Below, piece after piece: positions 1 through 5,722 of a stretch of 9,119 nt of DNA. Source of the stretch: Synechococcales cyanobacterium PMM_0073 (GTDB taxonomy: Bacteria > Cyanobacteriota > Cyanobacteriia > Elainellales > Elainellaceae); assembly GCA_949127695.1 (NCBI GenBank), contig CASBQH010000426.1:1-9119 (forward strand). The letters run 5' to 3'. How positions within the stretch are numbered: position 1 is the first letter of the stretch; the number at the start of each line of letters is the position of its first letter. The notes beneath the pieces are model-generated. The model was given only the letters and a program-made list of their open reading frames with translations, had not been told where the DNA came from and made no database searches. Position numbers and translations under genes: made by a program.

Positions 1-943
1 CCCGCATCACGGTACGCGGTTTCAATGAGCCGCGCAGATTCTGGTTGATTTTGCTGTTGAAGCCATAGTAAAACTGCTGGTTGAGTTCGCCCGGCCCAGT
101 CGTCTGGTTGAGTCCTTGACCGCCGCCGCCGCCCTCTTGGTTTTCTCCCTCCCGGAGATAGCCCGGATTCACCACGGCGCTGCTGTCAAACTGCTGCTGG
201 AGTTGAATCGGGGCGCTGACTGGAAACGAGCGCAGCTGATAGCCCGGAAAGCGCGGCAATGCCAGAAAGATAGCTAGCCCCAGCCCCAGCGCCAAGGCCA
301 CAAACCGCCAGAGTCGCTTCGGCTTTAAATCCAGGCCATGCCGAAAGCCCTGAGCCGTCAGCCCCAAACGCGAGCGATAGTCCAGCATTAAGACTGGCAG
401 GGCAATCACAAAAAAAGCTAACAGCAGTGGCGCAAAGCTGATCGTTTGGCTCAGCGTCGCAGCCACGCCCAGCAAAATCAACCCAATCACCACTGAATAG
501 CCCAGATCTTTGCGGCGAGGTAGATCAAAGCTGTGCAGCACCTGTAGGTGAATCAGCAGCGTCGCCAGCGCCAGTCGCGTATCGTTGCGTTCGCCCCAGA
601 GCCTGGTGAAAAATAAGCCCAGCGCCACCAGCATCGCCAGCGCAATGCAAAACTGCACCGGAATATTTGACTTGCGGCGCTGTCTCCAGCTCCAGAATGC
701 GCCAATCCAGCTGGCTGGCACCGCCCAAATGCTGATATTCAGGCTATCTGCACTGTCGGCAGCGGCCAAATCAGTAGCCAAAATCCCGACCGTGACCAAT
801 GCCTGCACCAAGACTCTTAGCGGAATTGACTCTTCTGGCTCTGGGCGCGGCTGGTTTTTGAGCCGCTCTCGCAGGCGCTGCCAGAGGGATGCAGTCGGCG
901 TAGGGCTATCGGAGGTGAGGTTTGGATCAGTTAAACGAGACAT
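1..943 (-). CDS. DUF3488/transglutaminase-like (TgpA-type) membrane protein, C-terminus cut by window edge
   Basis: The reading frame opens with ATG at 943 and stays open to the left edge, giving 314 visible residues. After a charged cytoplasmic start (residues 1-40) there are about six hydrophobic segments, near 41-60, 70-86, 97-115, 124-136, 149-187 (probably two) and 212-230. They are followed by an extracytoplasmic stretch with a glycine run (271-275) and a YYGFNSKINQNLRGSLKPRT segment. This matches the N-terminal DUF3488 membrane domain that precedes a periplasmic transglutaminase-fold domain in the TgpA family. The window ends just where the transglutaminase part should begin, so the Cys-His-Asp catalytic residues cannot be checked. 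The exact substrate is not known for the family; a cell-envelope peptidase or transamidase role is usually assumed. It lies 132 bp downstream of patU on the same strand and could be co-transcribed. A hairpin sits just before its start. No clear Shine-Dalgarno sequence is visible. Confidence 0.82.
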   Translation of the reverse strand, partial: MSRLTDPNLTSDSPTPTASLWQRLRERLKNQPRPEPEESIPLRVLVQALVTVGILATDLAAADSADSLNISIWAVPASWIGAFWSWRQRRKSNIPVQFCIALAMLVALGLFFTRLWGERNDTRLALATLLIHLQVLHSFDLPRRKDLGYSVVIGLILLGVAATLSQTISFAPLLLAFFVIALPVLMLDYRSRLGLTAQGFRHGLDLKPKRLWRFVALALGLGLAIFLALPRFPGYQLRSFPVSAPIQLQQQFDSSAVVNPGYLREGENQEGGGGGQGLNQTTGPGELNQQFYYGFNSKINQNLRGSLKPRTVMR

Positions 944-950
944 GCAGCAA

Positions 951-980
951 AAGTGAGGAGAAATACGCTTCCCCTCACTT
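951..980 (-). promoter_or_regulatory. 8-bp stem-loop just upstream of the transglutaminase-like gene start
   Basis: AAGTGAGG (951-958) and CCTCACTT (973-980) are perfect inverted repeats around a 14-nt loop. Read on the minus strand the stem is followed by TTTTGC and, 7 nt later, by the ATG at 943. It could be a weak terminator or attenuator after patU, or a leader structure controlling translation of the downstream gene. The T tract is short, so terminator function is uncertain. Confidence 0.45.
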
Positions 981-1075
981 TAGCTAGAACAGCAGCCAAC
1001 TCAACAGTCAAATCAGAACGTTAGGAGCAGTGAGTGAGGAGTATGCTGCACCCGGCTCTAAATCAATTGCTGCCC

Positions 1076-2056
1076 TTAGTCTTCGCCAAACGCAATCGCA
1101 AACGTCAGGCTGTCTGCGTCATCTAGGGCGATTTCTAAGCTGTAGGTCTGTCCCGGCTGGCAGCTCAGCTCAATGGTCAGGAGTTCGGCCTCGGCGCAAA
1201 CCGCAGCCGCCTGACTCGCCTCGCCGCTCAGCATCAGGCGGCCAGCGCTGGGCATTTGAGCCTGGACGCGCAGCCGACCTTCCTGGCAGTCCGCCTGAAT
1301 CACCAGCTCGCCTGAGGTCGTCAGCCATTGCCGCTGCATCTGCGGACGCAGGGGCGATAGCTCTAGCGTCATTGCTTCTAGCATCTGCTGAGCCGCCAGC
1401 AGCGACAGCACCATCTGCTGGGTGGGGTTGGCCTGTTCATAAGAGTCAGGCAGGTTAGCGGTAGAGAGGGTAGCGCTGCTGCGAGCTGGCTCCATCAGCA
1501 CTTGCCCAGCCCAGTAGTTGAGATTGGCCAGATCTGCGGGGAACAGGCTCTCGACTGACTGCACCAGCTTGACGCCCTGCTTCAGGGAGCTGGCGGCGAG
1601 CTGGCGGCACTGAGCAAAAATTTGCAGCATCAGCGCTTCAGGCAATGCCACAGGCAGCTTTAAAACCTGGAGCTGGGCGTTCCAGCAGGTGCTGGCGACA
1701 GGCTGATCTTCGTAGTCGAGCAGCGTACTTTCCCAGGGAAATAGCGGCGGATTGCGTTCAATTTCGGCGCGCAGGCGGCGCTTGATAATAGTCTGAAAAC
1801 GGTCTTGCACAGCAGGTAGTTCTCCAAGTTGTAGTGATGAGACATCCTCAACATAAAAATCGAATTCGGGTAGATCAGCCTGCATGGCTTCTACTTCCGA
1901 ATCTAACGGATCGCGGTCAGCTTGCGAATCTACCGACCCAGATAGCTCCAGATCCGCGAACGGATTGGAGAGGTTCCCTGATGGCGTGGCAGCTGGGTCT
2001 GGCAATTGCGTTAGCCAAGCCAAAAACTGATTGATGGCTTCTGCATCTCTATTCAT
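1076..2056 (-). CDS. patU: PatU-like heterocyst-patterning protein (probable)
   Basis: About 326 residues, soluble, with no membrane segment. The N-terminal ~85 residues are acidic and low in complexity. A conserved-looking core follows around residues 88-116, with RRLRAEIERNPPLFPWES. Then comes a helical middle part, and a beta-rich C-terminus ends in LTFAIAFGED. I assign PatU from this core motif as I remember it and from its position directly after a HetZ-like gene. In Anabaena PCC 7120 the corresponding locus is hetZ-patU5-patU3, where patU is split in two. Here it is one uninterrupted frame. PatU3 opposes HetZ in heterocyst patterning; the biochemical activity is unknown. ATG at 2056 overlaps the hetZ stop by 8 bp. 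A GTG at 2068, preceded by GGAG at close spacing, is the alternative start and adds four residues. Coupled translation with hetZ is likely. A profile search could still place it in another cyanobacterial family. Confidence 0.62.
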   Translation of the reverse strand: MNRDAEAINQFLAWLTQLPDPAATPSGNLSNPFADLELSGSVDSQADRDPLDSEVEAMQADLPEFDFYVEDVSSLQLGELPAVQDRFQTIIKRRLRAEIERNPPLFPWESTLLDYEDQPVASTCWNAQLQVLKLPVALPEALMLQIFAQCRQLAASSLKQGVKLVQSVESLFPADLANLNYWAGQVLMEPARSSATLSTANLPDSYEQANPTQQMVLSLLAAQQMLEAMTLELSPLRPQMQRQWLTTSGELVIQADCQEGRLRVQAQMPSAGRLMLSGEASQAAAVCAEAELLTIELSCQPGQTYSLEIALDDADSLTFAIAFGED

Positions 2057-3185
2057 CGGTTGAGGCACCTGCTCCGGAGATTAAATGGTTGCGAATTTCC
2101 CAGGCTTGCTCCAGCAGCTTTGTCCATTGCTTTTGCACCTGAGTTGGCGTGCAGTCTAGGTTCTGGGCAATTGTCCGATCATCTGTGCCCGCTTGCTTCA
2201 GGCGCAACAGCTGCTGCTGAACCGGCGTGAGCCGGTCTGAGAAGCTCTGCCATTCTTGCATAGTCAGACCCAGATTGCGCTCTAGATCGGCCTCTAGCCA
2301 CTGATGCACGAGCTCCCAGTTATGGGAAAGCGCAAAGCGGATCAGGTGGTATTTAAATCGCTGCTGCAAATAGTCCCGCTGGCGGGCGCTCAGCCCCAAG
2401 AGCGTCTCAATTTCGCTAGTAGGCAGGTCTTGCAGCCGCAGGGCAAAGTAGTCGGCGCAGTCTTGCTGCTGGCGTTCTTCTAGATACTGCATCAGCGCTT
2501 TAATTACCGTTTTACGCAGGGCGTCATCGGGCAGCTCTGGCTCTTGTGCCAGCATCTGCTCCCGCACCTGTGGAATTGAGAGGGCGTTGCGGCCATCGCT
2601 ATCGCCGCCGCCTTCCGCCGCCTGCTCAATATCCACCAGCGTTTCGGGCGGCTGCTGCTGCGAAAAAGTCTGGGCGCGCAAAATAATCAGCTGCTGGGTG
2701 CGGCGTCCCGGTAAAGGAATGCGGCGCTTGCCGTAGCGCTCGGTGAAGGCCATATATTCGGCCAGCTCCAGCAGCGAGCGAGGGCAATAGGTCAGCGGCA
2801 TCTGATTCTCGCGCCGGAAGGCATTCAGGGCTTCAATGTAGAACCCCTGCAAGAAATCTTCAATCAGCGTCAGGCGCGCCTGATAGCTGGCCTGCACCTG
2901 AGGCGGCGTAATGTAGCGATAGATCACGGCGCTGAGGCCGCTGTGCAGCTCAACCCGGCCTCGGTGCGAACCTAGCTCGTAGTATTTTAGACATTGCTTT
3001 AGTCGATGCCGCGACAGACTGACTGACCAGGCTTCGACATCGCCAGATGCCTGAATCCGCTGGCTTTCAGTGCAGATGCGGCTGACTTCATCTGAGATGC
3101 GGGTCGCAACGGTCTGGCACTTCGATTCAGAAGCGCGGGTAGCCTGCTTGAGTTCGTCAAAAATTAGCTGATAGACCGACTCCAC
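2049..3185 (-). CDS. hetZ: HetZ-family DNA-binding regulator
   Basis: 378 residues, soluble and rich in Gln, Leu and Arg. The central block around residues 131-190 (YCPRSLLELAEYMAFTERYG, then RRIPLPGRRTQQLIILRAQT, then an acidic IEQAAEGG) looks like the conserved core of HetZ and HetZ-related proteins. The C-terminal half has two helix-turn-helix-like segments, near 255-285 and 320-366. The second (TIAQNLDCTPTQVQKQW) resembles sigma-factor region 4. HetZ in heterocyst formers is a HetR-controlled transcription regulator acting early in differentiation. It also occurs in filamentous species that make no heterocysts, where its role is unclear. The start is GTG at 3185: an in-frame stop lies upstream and no upstream ATG exists. 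GGAGG lies 14 nt before the start, rather far. The 3' end overlaps patU. A divergent group-3-like sigma factor is the main alternative, but sigma regions 2.1-2.4 are not recognisable. Confidence 0.66.
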   Translation of the reverse strand: MESVYQLIFDELKQATRASESKCQTVATRISDEVSRICTESQRIQASGDVEAWSVSLSRHRLKQCLKYYELGSHRGRVELHSGLSAVIYRYITPPQVQASYQARLTLIEDFLQGFYIEALNAFRRENQMPLTYCPRSLLELAEYMAFTERYGKRRIPLPGRRTQQLIILRAQTFSQQQPPETLVDIEQAAEGGGDSDGRNALSIPQVREQMLAQEPELPDDALRKTVIKALMQYLEERQQQDCADYFALRLQDLPTSEIETLLGLSARQRDYLQQRFKYHLIRFALSHNWELVHQWLEADLERNLGLTMQEWQSFSDRLTPVQQQLLRLKQAGTDDRTIAQNLDCTPTQVQKQWTKLLEQAWEIRNHLISGAGASTDE

Positions 3186-3239
3186 GCTGGTTTCACTTGC
3201 CTCCCTGATGGTGTCATCTTGGCTACCAAATTAGCATAC

Positions 3240-3285
3240 CCGACTCTCGGAGGCTTTGCATAAGTCCATCATTCATCAAAGCCTC
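3240..3285. repeat. Two adjoining palindromes upstream of hetZ (candidate operator)
   Basis: GAGGCTTTG (3250-3258) and CAAAGCCTC (3277-3285) are perfect 9-bp inverted repeats around an 18-nt spacer. Directly beside them CCGA (3240-3243) and TCGG (3247-3250) form a short CCGA-CTC-TCGG palindrome. The pair lies about 55-100 bp before the hetZ GTG, where a regulator site or a leader hairpin would be expected. There is no T tract to suggest a terminator. A regulatory role is inference. Confidence 0.45.
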
Positions 3286-3349
3286 GTATATTCCCGGAAT
3301 TTGCGTTGACAAAATTGATTAAAAATTTGTGTGGACTGGCTGGATCTGT

Positions 3350-3384
3350 CCTGATTTTGGCCTGATTTTGGGATGAGGCCAAAA
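3350..3384. repeat. 11-bp tandem repeat forming a 9-bp stem-loop in the divergent spacer
   Basis: CCTGATTTTGG occurs twice head to tail (3350-3360 and 3361-3371). TTTTGGCCT (3355-3363), which spans their junction, pairs perfectly with AGGCCAAAA (3376-3384) across a 12-nt loop. It is about 70-105 bp upstream of the plus-strand gene at 3456 and 165-200 bp upstream of hetZ. Confidence 0.55.
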
Positions 3385-3399
3385 ATTGATCTGCTTGTG

Positions 3400-3423
3400 A
3401 TCCGCAATTTTGCCATCCGCAAT
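3400..3423. repeat. Direct repeat ATCCGCAAT, two copies
   Basis: ATCCGCAAT is found at 3400-3408 and 3415-3423, starts 15 bp apart. The second copy runs into AATAATAGG, an AT-rich stretch that could hold a -10 element for the plus-strand gene starting at 3456. Repeated sites next to a promoter fit a regulator-binding region, but this is inference. Confidence 0.45.
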
Positions 3424-3455
3424 AATAGGGAAAGACCTCTAGCTGAATCAGCCGC

Positions 3456-3923
3456 ATGACCTCTGACCGTATCCCTCTCAATGCCCAACTTGACGCTCAA
3501 ATCCAGGAATTGTTGCAGCAAGCGCCCAGCGCCGAAGCGAGAGCCGATTTGCAGGCCATTGCCCCCGTGCTGAGTACAGTAGCCAGTCGGCTCCAGCATC
3601 TGCAATACTATTTGCTGCAAACGCTGGAGCAGCAGTGGGTGATGACGACGCTACAGCATCAAGCGCAGCCCAATCTGACCAAAACCGTGATCTATGCCTA
3701 TGCTTCGCTAGAGGCAGTCAAAGCCGCTCAGCCGCATCCTGATCCGCAGCTGCTGGCGCTGCCAATCCCGACTGTGCCGCTGCTGTTTCAGCTCTTGGCG
3801 ATTGAGCCTGTAGAAAGCCTGATTTTTGTTGAAGCACCTCAGCATCCCGGCGTTGAAATCAGCCGTCAGCTGTTGCAGAGCCTGATTGCTCAGCATTTAC
3901 AGCCGCCGATTGATATTGCCTAG
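3456..3923 (+). CDS. Conserved-looking hypothetical protein, 155 residues
   Basis: I do not recognise this protein. It starts with ATG at 3456 and ends with TAG at 3923. It has no signal peptide and no clear membrane helix. The N-terminal third is helical and rich in Gln and Leu (about residues 8-62). The middle reads like a compact fold (NLTKTVIYAYASLEAVKAA). The C-terminal third is hydrophobic and Pro/Leu-rich (LLALPIPTVPLLFQLLAIEP), followed by ESLIFVEAP. There is no catalytic motif that I can name. It is divergent from hetZ across a 270-bp repeat-rich spacer and convergent with sds, whose stop is only 13 bp away with no terminator between them. The frame is more protein-like than the overlapping minus-strand frames, so the gene is probably real. 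No clear Shine-Dalgarno sequence precedes the ATG. Confidence 0.72.
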   Translation: MTSDRIPLNAQLDAQIQELLQQAPSAEARADLQAIAPVLSTVASRLQHLQYYLLQTLEQQWVMTTLQHQAQPNLTKTVIYAYASLEAVKAAQPHPDPQLLALPIPTVPLLFQLLAIEPVESLIFVEAPQHPGVEISRQLLQSLIAQHLQPPIDIA

Positions 3924-3936
3924 TTGCTACGAGGAT

Positions 3937-4908
3937 TTAGTAAAGCCGACTCAGCACATAGTCCGCGAGTTCAATCAGCGCCTGCAAAGACTCAGAGGGC
4001 GGCAGTCCTACTAGCTGCTGGACGGCAGCTTGGGCATGATGGGCGGCCAGCTCACGCGAGCGTTCAATGCCGCGACTGTCGGCAATGAGCGCCAGCGCCT
4101 GCTCCAAGTCATTTTCTTGGGCAAACTCGCGCTCAATTAATCCTTCCAGGTAAGGCTTTTCTTCTAAGGCATAGAGCACAGGCGCAGTCAGGTTGCCGCT
4201 TTTTAGATCCGAGCCAGCAGGCTTGCCCAACGCCTCGCTAGAGCCTGTGAAGTCTAGGATGTCATCAACAATTTGGAAGGCTAAGCCAAAATGCCGACCA
4301 TAGCCGTAGAGATTTTTGGCCATTTCAGGTGAGATGCCGCTGAGTAAACCCGCCGCCTCAGAGCTGTTGGCCATTAGCGAGGCCGTTTTGTAGTAGCTTT
4401 TTTCCAGGTAAGCCTCAATGGAAAGAGTCGTGTCAAAGCGGTTGAGACCCTGCTGAATCTCACCTTCGGCAAAGTCGCGGATCACTTCTGAAAGCAGCTT
4501 GACCACGGCCAGATTATCTAGATTGGCTAGATACCAGGAAGACTGAGCAAACAGAAAGTCTCCCGCCAGCACCGCGATCCGGTTGCCAAAGTTGCTGTGA
4601 ACCGTCGGTACACCCCGGCGCAGCTCTGATTCATCAATCACATCATCATGCACCAGACTGGCCGTATGGATCATTTCGGTGATTTCAGCCAGCCGACGAT
4701 GCTTGGGCGTAATCTCTTGACCCGCCATGGTGGCTCGCGACATCAGCAGCACAATTGCCGGTCTGACCTGCTTGCCGCCTGCCCCAAACAGATGCTCCGC
4801 TGCTGCATAGAGAATGGGGTGACGCGCACCGACCAGCTGTTTCAGATTGTCAGTCAAGAGACTTAAATCTGCTTCAACGGGCGAAAATAGGGAGGTAGCT
4901 GAGGTCAT
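3937..4908 (-). CDS. sds: Long-chain all-trans polyprenyl (solanesyl-type) diphosphate synthase
   Basis: 323 residues, the usual length for the family. It condenses isopentenyl diphosphate onto an allylic primer to make the C40-C50 prenyl tail of plastoquinone and related quinones. Seen in order: GAGGKQVRP (42-50), the first aspartate-rich motif LVHDDVIDE with DDVID at 88-92, LAGDFLF (114-120), KTASL (174-178), the second aspartate-rich motif QIVDDILDF with DDILD at 215-219, and GSDLKSGNLTAP (232-243). Both Mg2+-diphosphate sites are intact. The residue five places before the first Asp is Ala83, small rather than aromatic, which in this family goes with long products rather than farnesyl or geranylgeranyl diphosphate. 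In my recollection murI and sds are often neighbours in cyanobacteria; here an 800-bp region separates them. ATG at 4908 is the only sensible start. No Shine-Dalgarno sequence is seen. Confidence 0.93.
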   Translation of the reverse strand: MTSATSLFSPVEADLSLLTDNLKQLVGARHPILYAAAEHLFGAGGKQVRPAIVLLMSRATMAGQEITPKHRRLAEITEMIHTASLVHDDVIDESELRRGVPTVHSNFGNRIAVLAGDFLFAQSSWYLANLDNLAVVKLLSEVIRDFAEGEIQQGLNRFDTTLSIEAYLEKSYYKTASLMANSSEAAGLLSGISPEMAKNLYGYGRHFGLAFQIVDDILDFTGSSEALGKPAGSDLKSGNLTAPVLYALEEKPYLEGLIEREFAQENDLEQALALIADSRGIERSRELAAHHAQAAVQQLVGLPPSESLQALIELADYVLSRLY

Positions 4909-4982
4909 GGATAGCTGACGCTGACTTTAGTTACGAAATTTTACATATCTTACCTTTATTTTAAGCTAACCCTTCTGCGCCT

Positions 4983-5040
4983 GAGCCAAATCTGCAAGAT
5001 TTCCGGAAAGATTTCTGATTTGGACTGAGGCAGAGCCAAA
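4983..5040. repeat. Cluster of short repeats upstream of sds
   Basis: Within 58 bp lie AAATCT-GCA-AGATTT (4988-5002), the palindrome TTTCCGGAAA (5000-5009), a direct repeat AAGATTTC (4996-5003 and 5008-5015) and a direct repeat GAGCCAAA (4983-4990 and 5033-5040). They sit 75-135 bp before the sds ATG and could hold regulator sites. Nothing identifies the regulator. Confidence 0.4.
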
Positions 5041-5337
5041 CTCCTCAAAGCTGCACCAACTCTGGAATTTCCGGGTGTCAAAAATTGTAAATTTGAGCCA
5101 GAAATACCCCCAAAATAGCGCCAGTCTTATGTTAGAATTATCTGTAAGCATTTCAAAATTCTATAAGTTTCAGTCAAAGCAAGATAGCTTTATCTGCTGT
5201 CTATCGATGCGATCATCAGGACTCTGATGCAGTTTGAGCCTTTGTAAGAGGGTTCAAATTCGTAGTTCTGTGAGCTGAGCGGGGTTCCTGAAGGCAATAG
5301 GCAGCCTGCTGTCTAGTCAGGGCGCAATGTTTGGTGT

Positions 5338-5389
5338 CGATCAGACCGCTGGTGGACTTGATCGGGCTGAAGCGCTGTCTTAAGGCGCT
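5338..5389 (+). other. Two consecutive stem-loops, possible structured RNA segment
   Basis: CGATCA (5338-5343) pairs with TGATCG (5359-5364), with a smaller ACC-GCT-GGT hairpin inside its loop. AGCGC (5371-5375) pairs with GCGCT (5385-5389). Stems are short, so folding in vivo is not assured. They lie upstream of the small membrane-protein gene. They would be transcribed only if a promoter further upstream is used. Confidence 0.3.
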
Positions 5390-5417
5390 AAGGCTCTTGC
5401 TTGCTGTGCTGCATCTG

Positions 5418-5423
5418 TATAAG
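5418..5423 (+). promoter_or_regulatory. Candidate -10 box TATAAG for the small membrane-protein gene
   Basis: TATAAG directly follows CTG, and transcription from here would start near 5430, leaving a leader of about 40 nt before the ATG at 5471. The -35 region (TCTTGC or CTTGCT at 16-17 nt spacing) is poor. This is therefore a plausible but unproven promoter, possibly activator-dependent. Confidence 0.4.
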
Positions 5424-5470
5424 GCTGGATGCTCAACCTGTCCTTACACTTGTTTCTGTTGAGTAAAATC

Positions 5471-5572
5471 ATGGCTTATGACAAAATTCCGCTAATTATT
5501 CCGATTCTGGCTACCGGCTACGTCCTAACTATCTATGTCTTGCTCAGGCTGGCAGAACGTTCTCAAGCCTAG
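5471..5572 (+). CDS. Small single-pass membrane protein, 33 residues, unknown
   Basis: An ATG-to-TAG frame of 33 codons encodes a short polar start (MAYDK), one continuous hydrophobic helix from about residue 6 to 27 (IPLIIPILATGYVLTIYVLL) and a charged tail (RLAERSQA). This is the shape of the tiny subunits of thylakoid complexes (Pet, Psb, Psa, Ndh series) and of other small regulators. I compared it from memory with PetG, PetL, PetM, PetN, PsbX, PsbY, Psb30, PsaI, PsaM, PsaX and NdhP and recognised none of them. Support for a real gene is the clean membrane topology, a TATAAG box 48 bp upstream and an intrinsic terminator 95 bp after the stop. It stands alone on the plus strand between murI and sds. 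The Shine-Dalgarno region (TTGAGTAAAATC) is weak, as is common in cyanobacteria. Confidence 0.6.
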   Translation: MAYDKIPLIIPILATGYVLTIYVLLRLAERSQA

Positions 5573-5618
5573 ATGCTTGTGCACGCTCTGGGCCACTATG
5601 GTCAGTGCATCTATAGTA

Positions 5619-5651
5619 ATAACTGAGTGATAACTGAGTGATAACTGAGTG
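5619..5651 (+). repeat. 11-bp tandem repeat, three perfect copies
   Basis: ATAACTGAGTG is repeated three times without a mismatch (5619-5629, 5630-5640, 5641-5651), between the stop of the small membrane-protein gene and its terminator. The 11-bp period is close to one helical turn. It may be a protein-binding array in DNA, a 3'-UTR element, or simply replication slippage. Confidence 0.85.
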
Positions 5652-5666
5652 TAATTGCTTGCTCAG

Positions 5667-5705
5667 AAGCGGGGTTTTAGGACAGATGTTCTAAGCCCCG
5701 CTTTT
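5667..5705 (+). terminator. Intrinsic terminator after the small membrane-protein gene
   Basis: AAGCGGGG (5667-5674) pairs with CCCCGCTT (5696-5703). TTAG (5677-5680) pairs with CTAA (5691-5694) to extend the stem past a one-base bulge, closing a 10-nt loop. TTTT at 5702-5705 follows on the plus strand. It lies 18 bp beyond the murI stop as well, and the GC-rich stem could also help to end the murI transcript, although the minus-strand T tract is poor. Confidence 0.72.
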
Positions 5706-5722
5706 GCTCGACTCTTCCTCAC

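Larger units (their letters stand above)
4909..5470. other. Gene-poor spacer upstream of sds and of the small membrane-protein gene
   Basis: I find no convincing gene here. The part next to sds (4909-5160) is AT-rich and carries clustered short repeats. It should include the minus-strand sds promoter, though no textbook box stands out. On the plus strand an extended -10-like TGTTAGAAT (5130-5138) is a weak promoter candidate. Beyond 5160 the composition becomes GC-richer with several short inverted repeats, described separately, which could be a long leader or a non-coding RNA. Confidence 0.5.

Noticed and set aside
118..135. CCG/CGC triplet run
   Set aside because: It simply encodes a five-glycine linker in the transglutaminase-like protein and is not a separate repeat element.
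585..956. Plus-strand 123-residue frame containing SGSGRG, reminiscent of the PatS RGSGR peptide
   Set aside because: It is antisense to the membrane-domain gene (1-943), which has clear transmembrane logic, and the pentapeptide is not exact. Shadow frame.
3305..3335. TTGACA at about 3306-3311 as a -35 box for the plus-strand gene at 3456
   Set aside because: The position 17-18 nt downstream (GTGTGG) is nothing like a -10 box, and the leader would be long.
4966..5151. 61-residue minus-strand frame upstream of sds
   Set aside because: It has an ATG but no ribosome site, its composition comes from the short repeat cluster, and no motif is seen. Chance frame in promoter DNA.
5235..5260. GGGTTCAAATTC, similar to a tRNA T-loop
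   Set aside because: The flanking bases do not form a T-stem, and no acceptor or anticodon arms can be built around it.
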